64,000 nt of DNA. Source: DATLLN01 sp963809205. GTDB lineage: Bacteria; Actinomycetota; Thermoleophilia; Gaiellales; JAICJC01. A model generated the notes under the pieces. That model saw nothing but the letters and a program-made list of their open reading frames with translations, was not told where the DNA came from and made no database searches. A program made the position numbers and the translations under genes. Each line of letters begins with the position of its first letter. Position 1 is the first letter of the stretch. Shown one piece after another: positions 49,283 to 58,273 of this stretch. Where the stretch lies: the NCBI GenBank assembly GCA_963809205.1, contig CAWEIS010000004.1, positions 62,001 to 126,000 on the forward strand, written 5' to 3'.

Positions 49283-50066
49283 CTCGAAGGCGCCGGTCCG
49301 AAGCCGAAGTTTTGGAGCACCTGCTGGCCGTCCGAGCTCATCACCAGATCGATCCACCGCTGCGCCGCCTCCTGGTTCTTCGAGTCGGTGAGGATACCGA
49401 TGGGATAGGTGGCGGTGGCGTTCGCACGGCGGGCAGCTCGATCGACTTGACCTTGTCGCCGGCCGCCTGGGCGTCCGTCACGTAGACGAACCCGGCGTCG
49501 GCCTCGCCCAGCGACACCTTGGCGGAGATGTCCGTGACCTTCTGCTCCTGGCTGACGATGTTCAGGTCGTCGATGTTGATGCCCAGGCCGTCCAGCACGT
49601 CACGCGTGTAGGAGCCGATCGGCACGCTCTCGTCGCCGATCACGAGCTTGGCGTTGTCCTTGGTCAGGTCGTTCACGGACTTGATGTTCGCCGGGTTGTC
49701 TGCGGGGACGATCAGCACCAGCGTGTTCGTCGCGAAGTTCGTCGTGTCGCCCAGCAGGTTCTCGCCCTGCAGCTGCTCGGGGTACTTGGTGCTGGCTGCC
49801 GCGTAGACGTCTGCAGGCACGCCCTGCTCGATCTGCGCGGCCAGGATGTCCGAGCCGTCGTAGTTGAGGCGCACCGTCCAGCCAGGATTCTGCTGCTCGT
49901 ACGTCTTGCCAAGCGCGTCGAACGCGTTGGTCAGCGACGCCGCTGCGAACACGTTGAGGCTGCCGCCGCTCGATGCGGCCGACGACCCGCCGCTGCTCGA
50001 ACCGGAGCTGCCGCCGCATCCCGCTGCGACCAGCACCATCGCCACCAACAACAAGAGCCTTCGCAT
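49279..50066 (-). CDS. modA: Molybdate-binding lipoprotein (one frame break)
   Basis: This periplasm-side lipoprotein has lipobox VAAGC (Cys17) and a Gly/Ser linker. ModA features are LNVFAAASLTNAFDAL, the NYDGSDILAAQIEQGVPADV stretch and VIGDESVPIGSYTRDVL. Near 49426 the frame breaks after IELPAV, best explained by one missing G; it continues ANATATYPIGILTDSKNQEA to APSS and a TGA at 49281-49279. Corrected length is 262. AGGGAGA precedes the ATG. It leads modABC and is divergent from the molbindin gene. Confidence 0.87.
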
Positions 50067-50105
50067 CCAGCCGTCTCCCTTCCGCTCCGCCTTGGAGCGG
50101 CAACG

Positions 50106-50141
50106 CTATGTCATGAGGATCGCATAGTCAACGCATGACTA
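50106..50141. promoter_or_regulatory. Nested inverted repeats in the modA/mop divergent region
   Basis: CTATG (50106-50110) pairs with CATAG (50123-50127), and GTCATG (50110-50115) pairs with CATGAC (50134-50139), in the 143-bp gap between modA and the molbindin gene. The CTATG/CATAG arms resemble the CGCTATA half-sites bound by ModE in other bacteria. This is a candidate molybdate-responsive operator, not a proven one. Confidence 0.4.
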
Positions 50142-50209
50142 CCTGACCTTCCACACCTACCCGACGTTGGGATAGGGTCCGCCGCGTCCCGAACCGAAGG
50201 AGCAGATCC

Positions 50210-50419
50210 ATGCGCCTGAGCGCACGAAATCAGCTGGCCGCGACCGTCCAGGGCGTCAACCGCGGAGAGGCGATCGCCAACGTCATCCTCGACTGCAACG
50301 GCCAGCGGCTGGTCGCGTCGATCACCAAGGAGGCCGCGGACGAGTTGGGGCTCGCCGAGGGCAGGCAGGTGACCGTGATCGTCAAGGCCTCAGACGTGAT
50401 GATCGCCGTCGACGACTGA
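50210..50419 (+). CDS. mop: Molbindin (Mop/TOBE domain) protein
   Basis: This 69-residue single TOBE domain starts MRLSARNQLAATVQGVNRGE and includes ANVILDCNGQRLVASITKEA and LGLAEGRQVTVIVKASDVMI. It is the canonical molybdate-binding Mop fold, which oligomerises and stores or buffers molybdate in the cytosol. AAGGAG precedes the ATG by 8 nt. It is divergent from modABC, and the next gene begins directly after its stop. Confidence 0.93.
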   Translation: MRLSARNQLAATVQGVNRGEAIANVILDCNGQRLVASITKEAADELGLAEGRQVTVIVKASDVMIAVDD

Positions 50420-52354
50420 GTGACCACCGCGAACCGCTGGATCTGGGAGCCGACGCCGGACGTCGTCGAGCACAGCCGTGCCGGCGGGTTCATGCGCGAG
50501 CAGGGGATCGACGGCTGGCGTGAGCTGGAGCGCCGCTCCCAGGACGACATCGGCTGGTTCTGGGACGCGGTCGTCCGCCACCTGGGGATCGAGTTCTCGA
50601 CCCCGTACGCGCGTGTGTACGACGACTCGCGCGGCCCGATGTGGACGACCTGGTTCGGCGGCGGCCGGATCAACCTGACGGCCAACTGCGTCGACCGCCA
50701 CGCCCAGGCGACCCCCGACCAGCTGGCCGTGATCGCCGAGCGCGAGGACGGCGAGGTGCGCACCGTCACCTACGCGGAGCTCGAGGCGCTGACCAACCGC
50801 CTGGCCAACGGGCTGCTCTCACGGGGCGTGTCGGCGGGTGATGCCGTCGGGCTGTTCCTGCCGATGGGCGTCGAGGTGGTCGCAGCGTTCTACGCCGTGT
50901 GCAAGATCGGCGCGATCGCCGTGCCCATCTTCTCCGGCTTCGGCGCCCCCGCCGTGGCCTCCCGGCTGGCCGACGCCGCCGCAGTAGCCCTGGTCACCTG
51001 CGACGCCGTTCCCCGCCGCGGCAAGCCTGTCGCCGTGAAGGCACTGGCCGACGAGGCGCTGTCCGCAGCTCCGGCGGTGCACACGGTGATCGTCCACGAC
51101 CGCCTGGGCACCGAGCCGCCGATGCAGGCCGGTCGCGACCTGGCGTGGGCGGAGGCGGTCGACCGCCAGAGTCGCGAACTGGATGCGCCGGCGCTCGACC
51201 CCGAGACCCCGATGATGGTCATCTACACGTCGGGGACGACCGGCCGGCCGAAGGGCGCCGTCCACGTGCACGGCGGGTTCCTGGTCAAGATCGCGCAGGA
51301 GTGCGCGTTCCAGACCGACGTCCACGCCGGCGACCGGTTCACCTGGATGACCGACATGGGCTGGATCATGGGGCCGAAGATCGTGGTCGGCGCGGGGGCG
51401 CTGGGCGCCACCCTGGTGCTGTCGGAGGGCGCCCCGGACTACCCCGGCCCCGGCCGGATGTGGGAGCTGGTCGAGCGGCACCAGATCAGCGTGCTGGGCG
51501 TGTCGCCAACGCTGATCCGCGCGCTGCGCTCGCACGGCGATGAGCCAGTGACGGCACACGACCGCTCGTCGCTGCGGATCCTGGCGTCGACCGGTGAGCC
51601 GTGGAACCCCGAGCCCTACCGCTGGCTGTTCGAGGTCGGCGGCGAGGGCCGCTGCCCGATCATCAATCTGTCAGGCGGCACCGAGGTCGGCGCCTGCTTC
51701 CTCTCGCCGATGCCGGTGATGCCGCTCAAGGAGTGCACGCTGGGTGCGCCGTCGCTGGGCATGGCGATGGACGTGCTCGGCCCCGACGGCGAGCCGGTGC
51801 CGGCCGGCGAGGTCGGCGAGCTGGTCTGCCGCAAGCCGTGGCCGTCGATGACCCGGGGCATCTGGGGCGATCCGCAGCGGTTCCTGGACACGTACTGGTC
51901 GCGCTGGCCGAACGTGTGGGTGCACGGCGACTGGGCGTCGGTCGACGAGGACGGCTACTGGTACCTGCACGGCCGCTCGGACGACACGCTGAACATCGCC
52001 GGCAAGCGGATCGGCCCGGCGGAGTTCGAGTCCGCGGCGGTCGGCCACCCGGCCGTCGCCGAGGCGTGCGCGATCGGCGTCCCCGATGACGTGAAGGGCG
52101 AGGTCTGCTGGATCTACCTGGTCGCCCGCCACGGCGCCGACGCGACGGATGAGACGCTGGCCGAGGTGCGCGCACAGGTCAGCCACGAGCTGGGCAAGGC
52201 GTTCGCCCCGGCCAGGCTGGCCTGGGTGGAGGGCCTGCCGAAGACGCGCAGCGCGAAGATCGTCCGCCGCGCGGTGCGGGCCGCGGCGCTGGGCGAGGAT
52301 CCGGGCGACCTCTCGTCGCTGGAGAACCCGCAGGTGCTCGACGGCTTCAGGTGA
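50420..52354 (+). CDS. Acetyl-CoA synthetase-like acyl-CoA ligase
   Basis: The 644-residue AMP-forming ligase has YTSGTTGRPKGAVHVHGG (P-loop), INLSGGTEVGACF (A5 motif), GDWASVDEDGYWYLHGRSDD and NIAGKRIGPAEFES. The catalytic lysine lies in LPKTRSAKIVRR, where most acetyl-CoA synthetases have PKTRSGKI. It activates a carboxylate as the adenylate and forms the CoA thioester. The size and N-terminal WFWDAVVRHLGIEF resemble acetyl/propionyl-type enzymes, but the acid is not certain. GTG lies directly after the mop stop. Confidence 0.87.
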   Translation: MTTANRWIWEPTPDVVEHSRAGGFMREQGIDGWRELERRSQDDIGWFWDAVVRHLGIEFSTPYARVYDDSRGPMWTTWFGGGRINLTANCVDRHAQATPDQLAVIAEREDGEVRTVTYAELEALTNRLANGLLSRGVSAGDAVGLFLPMGVEVVAAFYAVCKIGAIAVPIFSGFGAPAVASRLADAAAVALVTCDAVPRRGKPVAVKALADEALSAAPAVHTVIVHDRLGTEPPMQAGRDLAWAEAVDRQSRELDAPALDPETPMMVIYTSGTTGRPKGAVHVHGGFLVKIAQECAFQTDVHAGDRFTWMTDMGWIMGPKIVVGAGALGATLVLSEGAPDYPGPGRMWELVERHQISVLGVSPTLIRALRSHGDEPVTAHDRSSLRILASTGEPWNPEPYRWLFEVGGEGRCPIINLSGGTEVGACFLSPMPVMPLKECTLGAPSLGMAMDVLGPDGEPVPAGEVGELVCRKPWPSMTRGIWGDPQRFLDTYWSRWPNVWVHGDWASVDEDGYWYLHGRSDDTLNIAGKRIGPAEFESAAVGHPAVAEACAIGVPDDVKGEVCWIYLVARHGADATDETLAEVRAQVSHELGKAFAPARLAWVEGLPKTRSAKIVRRAVRAAALGEDPGDLSSLENPQVLDGFR

Positions 52355-52405
52355 GAAACCCCAAGTAAACGCCCCGCTCGGAACTCCGCTTGTAGGGTCG
52401 CCCGC

Positions 52406-53182
52406 ATGCACGTGCTCGGCGCCTTCATCGCGGGCCTGCTCGTCGCCACCGTGACGACGCCGGCCGGGGTCAGCGGCGCCGTGCTGCTGCTGCCGATCCA
52501 GGTCAGCGTGCTCGGGGTCCCGAGTCCCTCGGTCACGCCAACGAACCTGATCTTCAACCTCCTCGCAACTCCCAGCGGCGTGCTCCGCTATCGCCGCCTG
52601 CAACGCGGTTCGATCATCTCCCCTCTCGCTGTGCGGCTGCTGGCGGGAACCGTGCCGGGCGTGATCGTCGGCGCCGTCATCCGCGTCGAGTGGCTGTCGG
52701 GCCAGCGGGCCTTCTATCTCGCAGCCGCGGCAGTGCTCGCGACGCTGGGAGCGATGCTCGTGCTCCGACAGCCCGCGCCGGCCGATCGACCGCTCCGACT
52801 CGCATTCGTCTCGCCGATCGCGGCGTGCGTCGGCGTCGTCGGCGGCATCTACGGTATCGGGGGTGGCTCGTTTCTCGCGCCGATCCTGATCCTTGGCGGC
52901 TACACGGCCTATGCCGTCGCGCCCGCCGCGCTGCTCTCGACGCTGGTCGCGTCGGTGGTCGGCGTCATCACCTTCGTGATTCTCGGCGTGAGCTCGAACG
53001 ACTCCAGCCAGATCACTCCGGACTGGGGCATCGGTATCGCCGCCGGCGCCGGGGGCATCATCGGCGCCTACCTCGGCGCCGGCCTGCAATCCCGCATCCC
53101 GGAACGGACGCTCCGGCAGCTGCTCGGCGGGCTCGCACTCCTGATCGCCGCGCGCTACCTCTATCTCGGCGTCGCCGCCTGA
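52406..53182 (+). CDS. TauE/SafE-family sulfite/anion exporter
   Basis: The 258-residue membrane protein has seven to eight helices and the duplicated TauE signature: TPAGVSGAVLLLPIQVSVLG and VGGIYGIGGGSFLAPILILG. The family exports organosulfur anions such as sulfite or sulfoacetate, or imports carboxylates; the substrate is unknown here. The gene is followed by a symmetric terminator shared with the convergent gene. Confidence 0.87.
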   Translation: MHVLGAFIAGLLVATVTTPAGVSGAVLLLPIQVSVLGVPSPSVTPTNLIFNLLATPSGVLRYRRLQRGSIISPLAVRLLAGTVPGVIVGAVIRVEWLSGQRAFYLAAAAVLATLGAMLVLRQPAPADRPLRLAFVSPIAACVGVVGGIYGIGGGSFLAPILILGGYTAYAVAPAALLSTLVASVVGVITFVILGVSSNDSSQITPDWGIGIAAGAGGIIGAYLGAGLQSRIPERTLRQLLGGLALLIAARYLYLGVAA

Positions 53183-53183
53183 G

Positions 53184-53214
53184 TGAAAAAACGGGGTCAG
53201 ACCCCGTTTTTTCA
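53184..53214. terminator. Bidirectional terminator with 14-bp arms
   Basis: TGAAAAAACGGGGT pairs perfectly with ACCCCGTTTTTTCA around the 3-nt loop CAG. Each strand ends the GC stem with six T residues, a textbook intrinsic terminator in both directions. It lies between two convergent genes. The outermost TCA (53212-53214) is also the TGA stop of the minus-strand gene. Confidence 0.9.
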
Positions 53215-54033
53215 GCCGCCCGGGCTCATGTCGACCGGGACGTTGACCTCGCAGGTCGGCGAGCCGTCCTTGGCCGACGGCTCGAAGGCCGAGATGTGGC
53301 CCTCCTCCGGCGCATCGAGCAGCGGCAGGTTGACGTCCTTGGAGTACGGCTCGAGGGCGCTCGACGCGGTCTTCACCCGGGTCGACGTTGTGCCCTCGCC
53401 GGGCGCCCGGGCGAGGATCGTCATCGGCCCCGCCTCGAACAGCTGCGCCTTGCCGGAGACGGTGGTGATGCCGTTCAGCTTGGTGTAGGGCGCCGGCGCT
53501 GACACCGAGATGCACTTGTTCGTCAGCTTCGGCGTCGGCGTGCGGACGAGCACGATGCTGGCCTGTGCCCCGTCGGCGCCGGTGTCGGTGCGCGAGATCG
53601 CCGACGCCCAGGCCGTCGCCGTGATCGTCAGCGTCTGCGACGTCGCGTCCCAGCCCAGCTTCATCAGTAGCTGGTCGGCGTCCGTGCCGACCGCGTCCAG
53701 CTGGGACTGCGCGATCGTCACCGGCCGGTCGAAGGTGACGTCGTACTCACCGGTCGCCGAGCCCTTCGCCACGGTCGGCTTCGCCGCCTCACCGCCGGCG
53801 AACACCAGCGTGACGCCGTATCCCCACCCGCCGCCGTTGCTCGCGCCGGCCGACACCTCGACCGAGCCGAGCGTGACGGGCGGCGGATCGGAGCTGGCGG
53901 CGGTGCTCCCGCCGGACGACGATCCGGCGCTGTCGTCCCCGCTGCTCCGCCCGGCGAGGTACGCGAACGCCAGGCCGAGGGCGATCAGAACCACGGCTGC
54001 CACACCGAGGGAGATCTTCTGAGCGCGCGACAC
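53212..54033 (-). CDS. Membrane-anchored Gmad2-domain protein
   Basis: The 273-residue protein has one N-terminal helix (VAAVVLIALGLAFAYLAG) and an extracytoplasmic part. Residues about 65-165 form an unassigned beta-rich segment. The C-terminal 100 residues (CISVSAPAPYTKLNGITTVS, QLFEAGPMTILARAPGEG, then a PEEGHISAFEPSAKDGSP segment) match the Gmad2 immunoglobulin-like domain found in spore germination and other surface proteins. No sporulation genes are nearby. GTG is the start. Its stop codon is part of the terminator stem. Confidence 0.75.
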   Translation of the reverse strand: MSRAQKISLGVAAVVLIALGLAFAYLAGRSSGDDSAGSSSGGSTAASSDPPPVTLGSVEVSAGASNGGGWGYGVTLVFAGGEAAKPTVAKGSATGEYDVTFDRPVTIAQSQLDAVGTDADQLLMKLGWDATSQTLTITATAWASAISRTDTGADGAQASIVLVRTPTPKLTNKCISVSAPAPYTKLNGITTVSGKAQLFEAGPMTILARAPGEGTTSTRVKTASSALEPYSKDVNLPLLDAPEEGHISAFEPSAKDGSPTCEVNVPVDMSPGG

Positions 54034-54110
54034 CCAGCCCGATTCGGCAAACGCCGCACCGCTCCTGCCGTGCTAGCGTCTCGGGCGGTTTCCATCTGGG
54101 AGGACAAGCG

Positions 54111-54890
54111 GTGAGCGAAGGAATCCTCGACGGCAAGCTGGCGCTGGTTGCCGGTGTAGCCAACAAGCGGTCGATCGCGTGGGCGATCGCCCAGGCGATG
54201 GCGGGCGCGGGCGCGAAACTCGCGTTCACCTACCAGGGCGAGCGGCTCCAGGACGGCGTCCGCAAGCTCGCGGAGAGCGTCGGCTCGGACGTGGTCGTGG
54301 AGTGCGACGTCTCCAGCGACGAGAGCATCGCCCGGGCGATGGACGAGGTCGGCAACCGGATGGGCGGGCTGGACGTGATGGCCCACTCGATCGCATACGC
54401 GCCGGCCGCGACGTTCGAGGGCCGCTTCACCGACACGGCGCGAGCCGACTTCCACACCGCGCTCGACGTGTCCGCCTACTCGATGGTGGCGATGGCGCGG
54501 GCGGCCGAGCCGCTGATGCGCGCCCGCGGCGGCGGCTCGATGGTGACGCTCACGTACATGGCCAGCGAGCGGGCATTCCCCAAGTACAACGTGATGGCCG
54601 TGGCCAAGGCGGCGCTCGAGTGCTCCGTCCGCTACCTGGCGTACGAAATGGGCGACGGCGCGATCCGCGTCAACGCGATCTCCGCCGGCCCGGTGCGCAC
54701 GCTGGCCGCCAAGGGCATCCCCGGCTTCGCGGACATGGAGCAGGTGATCGAGCAGCGGGCGCCGCTGCGCCAGAACATCGACGCTTCCGACGTCGGCAAC
54801 GCGGCGCTCTACCTGTGCAGCCCGCTCGGCGCGATGGTCACCGGCACGACGCTGTATGTCGACTCCGGCTACCACTCGATGGGCATGTAA
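54111..54890 (+). CDS. fabI: Enoyl-[acyl-carrier-protein] reductase (NADH)
   Basis: The 259-residue enzyme carries out the last reduction of fatty acid elongation. GVANKRSIAWAIAQAMAG is the FabI-specific NAD loop, DVMAHSIAYAP follows, and the catalytic Tyr/Lys pair has the FabI Y-x6-K spacing in YNVMAVAKAA. AISAGPVRTLAAKGI is the substrate-binding loop where triclosan-type inhibitors act in homologues. GGGAGG precedes the GTG. The TAA stop overlaps the next ATG (TAATG). Confidence 0.93.
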   Translation: MSEGILDGKLALVAGVANKRSIAWAIAQAMAGAGAKLAFTYQGERLQDGVRKLAESVGSDVVVECDVSSDESIARAMDEVGNRMGGLDVMAHSIAYAPAATFEGRFTDTARADFHTALDVSAYSMVAMARAAEPLMRARGGGSMVTLTYMASERAFPKYNVMAVAKAALECSVRYLAYEMGDGAIRVNAISAGPVRTLAAKGIPGFADMEQVIEQRAPLRQNIDASDVGNAALYLCSPLGAMVTGTTLYVDSGYHSMGM

Positions 54891-55651
54891 TGGTCTCGTT
54901 CACCGTGCTCGGAGGCAGTCCGGCCTGGCCGAACCCGAACCAGGCGGCCAGCGGCTACCTGGTGGAGCACGCCGATCGGCGGATGCTCCTCGACTGTGGC
55001 AGTGGGATCGCGACCGAGCTGCGGGGCAACGACCCCGGCCCGCTGACCGACATCCTGATCACCCACTTCCACGCCGACCACTGGTTCGACCTGGTGCCGC
55101 TGCACTACGTCTTCCGCTACGGCATCTGGAAGGACCGGCCGCGGCCGGCACTGCATCTGCCCCCGGGCGGCCGTACCGTGCTCGACACCGTGGCCAGCGT
55201 CTGGGACGGCTCCGTGGAGACCTTCGAGGCGGCCTTCGAACTGTCCGAGTACGACCCGTCGACCGATTTGCGCTTGGGCGACCTCCACCTTTCGTTCGCC
55301 CCCTGCCGGCACTACACGACCTGCTACTCCGTCAAGATCGACACGCCGCCGGCCACCATTGTCTACTCCGCAGACACCGCGCCGACGGAGCGGCTGGCCC
55401 GCTTCGCGCACGGAGCCGACCTGTTCATCTGCGAGGCCGCGCTGCGCGACGCCGAGAATGATTCGCAGGAGCGCGGCCACATGGACGCCGCCGAGGCCGG
55501 CCGAGAGGCCAAGCGCGCCGAGGCGAAGCGGCTGCTGCTGACGCACATCCCGGTCGAGAACGACCTCGACCGCGTGCTGGCGATGGCCCAGGCGGAGTAC
55601 TCCGGCCCGGTCACGATCGCCAAGCCCGGCGTGCGCTACGACCTGGGCTGA
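54890..55651 (+). CDS. MBL-fold hydrolase, ribonuclease Z-like
   Basis: The 253-residue metallo-beta-lactamase-fold protein has metal motif HFHADH in DILITHFHADHWFDLVPL, then IVYSADTAP, FICEAALRD, GHMDAAEAG and RLLLTHIP, which supply the remaining His/Asp ligands. The layout is that of RNase Z/arylsulfatase-like hydrolases, but the exosite arm is not evident, so a tRNA role is unproven. It is coupled to fabI by TAATG. Confidence 0.85.
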   Translation: MVSFTVLGGSPAWPNPNQAASGYLVEHADRRMLLDCGSGIATELRGNDPGPLTDILITHFHADHWFDLVPLHYVFRYGIWKDRPRPALHLPPGGRTVLDTVASVWDGSVETFEAAFELSEYDPSTDLRLGDLHLSFAPCRHYTTCYSVKIDTPPATIVYSADTAPTERLARFAHGADLFICEAALRDAENDSQERGHMDAAEAGREAKRAEAKRLLLTHIPVENDLDRVLAMAQAEYSGPVTIAKPGVRYDLG

Positions 55652-55655
55652 GGCG

Positions 55656-57059
55656 CTACGACATCAGCGTAACGCGCGAGATGCCGAGCAGCCCCTCGGC
55701 CGCCTTCTCCGCCGCCCGCTGCAGGCTCTCGGACATCGACGGGTTGACCGCCGCCGTCTCGGCCAGGTCCTGCACCTTGAGCCGCGCGTGTACCGCCAGG
55801 GCGACGGTGGTGATCACCTCGGACGCCCGCAGTCCGACCATCGCCCCGCCCAGCACGGTCCCGTCGTCCGGGTCGGAGAGCAGCTTGATGATGCCGTCGG
55901 TCTCGTTCTCCATGACGGCTCGCGGGTTCGCGCGGATCAGGTGCTTGGTCACCTGCACGGGGATGCCGTCGACGCGCGCCTGCCGCTCGGAGATGCCGGC
56001 CTTGGCGATCTCCGGCCGCGTGAATACACACCAGGCGACGCCCGTGTAGGCAATCGGATCGACGTCGACCCCCAGCGCGTGCATCGCAGCCGTCCGGCCG
56101 TGCATCGCGGCCGTGTTCGCCAGCATGATCTGGCCGGTCACATCTCCGCACGCGTAGATGTGCTCGACGCTGGTACGGCAGAACTCGTCGACCGGGAGCG
56201 TTCCCCGGTCGCCGAACTCGACACCGGCCGCATCGAGGCCGAGATCCATCGTGTTCGGGCGCATGCCGATGCAAAGCAGCAGGTGCGAGCAGTCGAGCTC
56301 GCGGCCGTCCTCGAGGATCAGCCGGACGACGTCGGGATTGTCGATATCGGCCGCGCTGGCCCTGCCGTTCTTGATCACGTCCATGCCGCGCTTGAGGAAC
56401 ACCTCCTCCAGCACCTCGGCCAGGTCGGGATCGTCGCTGGGCAGCAGCTGGTCGCGCGCCGAGACCAGGGTGACGCGGGAACCGCAGCGCGAGAAGAAGT
56501 CGGCGAACTCGCAGCCGGTCGGCCCGGCGCCGAGCACGACCAGGTGCTCCGGCAAATCGCGGAACTCGAAAACATCACGCGTGGTCAGCACCCGGCGAGC
56601 GTCCGGCCGAACGAACGGCGGCACGAACGGCGACGCTCCAGTGCACACCAGCAGGGCGTCGAACGGCACCTCGAGCTGCTGCCCCTCGACGGTCGTCACC
56701 AGCGTGTTCGGTCCGGTGACACGGCCGCGGCCGGCCAGCACCTGGACGTTCATGCCGTCCATCCGCTCGCGCACGCCGCGGCTCTGGTGCAGCGCGACGG
56801 CCCGCGCCCGGGCCAGCGTGCGGCGGAGGTTGACCTCCGGGAAACCACGAGCGAAGTCGACCCCGTCGTCCTCGGCCCGCTGGATCTCGAGCATCGCGTC
56901 GGCCGTCGTCAGCAGCGTCTTCGAGGGGATCGCGTCGGTCATCGTGCAGTTGCCGCCGAGCTGGTGCTCCTCGACCAGGGTGACGTCGGCGCCGAGGTGG
57001 GCGGCGGTCGCAGCGGCCGCATAGCCGGCCGGTCCGCCGCCAAGAATCACAAGTCTCAT
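55656..57059 (-). CDS. lpdA: LpdA-like flavoprotein NAD(P)H quinone reductase
   Basis: The 467-residue protein has the lipoamide-dehydrogenase fold: FAD loop ILGGGPAGYAAAATAAHLG, NAD loop VVLGAGPTGCEFADFF and IYACGDVTGQIMLANTA. The redox disulfide is not possible: the motif is GGNCTMTDAIPSK with Cys38 but Ala43 in place of the second Cys. The C-terminal His-Glu dyad segment is VNPSMSE with Asn for His. Mycobacterium tuberculosis LpdA (Rv3303c) lacks the same features and works as a quinone reductase, so I use that name. It ends 4 bp from the convergent MBL gene. Confidence 0.85.
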   Translation of the reverse strand: MRLVILGGGPAGYAAAATAAHLGADVTLVEEHQLGGNCTMTDAIPSKTLLTTADAMLEIQRAEDDGVDFARGFPEVNLRRTLARARAVALHQSRGVRERMDGMNVQVLAGRGRVTGPNTLVTTVEGQQLEVPFDALLVCTGASPFVPPFVRPDARRVLTTRDVFEFRDLPEHLVVLGAGPTGCEFADFFSRCGSRVTLVSARDQLLPSDDPDLAEVLEEVFLKRGMDVIKNGRASAADIDNPDVVRLILEDGRELDCSHLLLCIGMRPNTMDLGLDAAGVEFGDRGTLPVDEFCRTSVEHIYACGDVTGQIMLANTAAMHGRTAAMHALGVDVDPIAYTGVAWCVFTRPEIAKAGISERQARVDGIPVQVTKHLIRANPRAVMENETDGIIKLLSDPDDGTVLGGAMVGLRASEVITTVALAVHARLKVQDLAETAAVNPSMSESLQRAAEKAAEGLLGISRVTLMS

Positions 57060-57082
57060 GCCCGAGATCGTAGACTCTGGCG

Positions 57083-58273
57083 ATGAGCACCCACGCGACT
57101 TCCCTCGACGTCGCCGGCCTCCGCGCCGGCTTCCCCTCGCTCCGCGAAGGCCGGATCTATCTGGACAACCCCGGCGGCACCCAGGTGCACGGCTCCGTGA
57201 TGACCGCCGTCACCGAGTACTACCTGCAGTCGAACGCGAACCTGGGCGGGCCGTTCGAGACCTCCGTCGCCAGCGACGCGGTGCTGGAAGGGGCGCGCCA
57301 TGACCTGGCGCGGTTCCTCGGCTGCGATGCCGGCGAGGTGATCTTCGGCGCCAACATGACCACGCTGACGTTCCACGCGTCGCGGGCGCTGACCCGCGGG
57401 ATCGGCGAGGGCGACGAGATCCTGGTCACCCGCGTTGACCACGACGGCAACGTGTCGCCGTGGGTGCTGGCCGTCGAGGACCGCGGCGCGACGGTGCGCT
57501 TCGTCGACGCCGACCTCGACACCTGCCTGATCGACGTCGACGATTTCGCCTCGAAGCTCTCCGACCGCACGCGCGTAGCGGCGTTCAACTGGGCATCCAA
57601 CGGCGCCGGCACGATCAGCGACGTCGCACGGCTGGCGGAGCTCGCCCGCGCCGCCGGCGCGATCAGCTACGTGGATGCGGTGCAGTACGCGCCGCACGGC
57701 GGAATGGACGTGCATGGATTGGGCGCCGACTTCGTCGTCTGCTCGGCATACAAGTTCTTCGGGCCGCACGTCGGCGTGCTGTACGGCCGGGCCGAGCTGC
57801 TGGAGAGCATCAAGCCGTACAAGGTGCGGCCCGCCCACGACGAGCCACCGGGATCGTGGGAGACCGGCACCGTCAACCTCGAGGGGATCGCCGGTACGGC
57901 GGCTGCCGCCAGGTACATCCTGGACACCGGCGCCGATGCGATCGGGTCGTACGAGCGGACGCTGACCTCGCGGATCATCGACGGGCTGGACGCGATCCCC
58001 GGGGTGACCCAGTACGGGACGCGCGACCTCGACCGCCGGGTGCCGACAGTGGTCTTCAACGTCGACGGCCGTGCGCCGGCGGAGATCTCGGCGGCGCTGG
58101 CCAGGGACGGTATCTTCGTCTGGGACGGCAACTACTACGCGCTCGAGCTGATGGAGGGCCTCGGGCTCGAGGCGCTGGGCGGCGCCGTCAGGGTCGGCGC
58201 GGCGCACTACAACACCCTGGACGAGATCGACGCGTTCCTGGAAGCGGTGGCGAGGTGCGCTTCGCGGAGCTGA
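57083..58273 (+). CDS. Cysteine desulfurase-like PLP protein (class V, VC1184 type)
   Basis: The 396-residue fold type I aminotransferase has the PLP lysine in VVCSAYKFFGPHVGVLYG, the cofactor Asp in ISYVDAVQYAPHG and the N-terminal IYLDNPGGTQVHGSV of the VC1184 subfamily. The mobile loop that holds the catalytic Cys in IscS/SufS is absent (GNYYALELMEGLGL instead), so persulfide formation by that route is unlikely; a lyase or desulfurase-like role remains open. It is divergent from lpdA with a 23-bp gap, and its 3' end overlaps the VOC gene by 19 nt. Confidence 0.85.
   Translation: MSTHATSLDVAGLRAGFPSLREGRIYLDNPGGTQVHGSVMTAVTEYYLQSNANLGGPFETSVASDAVLEGARHDLARFLGCDAGEVIFGANMTTLTFHASRALTRGIGEGDEILVTRVDHDGNVSPWVLAVEDRGATVRFVDADLDTCLIDVDDFASKLSDRTRVAAFNWASNGAGTISDVARLAELARAAGAISYVDAVQYAPHGGMDVHGLGADFVVCSAYKFFGPHVGVLYGRAELLESIKPYKVRPAHDEPPGSWETGTVNLEGIAGTAAAARYILDTGADAIGSYERTLTSRIIDGLDAIPGVTQYGTRDLDRRVPTVVFNVDGRAPAEISAALARDGIFVWDGNYYALELMEGLGLEALGGAVRVGAAHYNTLDEIDAFLEAVARCASRS

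Noticed and set aside
49279..49357. ATG 49357 as the modB start.
   Set aside because: It would overlap the corrected modA reading frame by 79 nt and add a hydrophilic stretch not usual for ModB; the CTGA junction at 49282 fits better.
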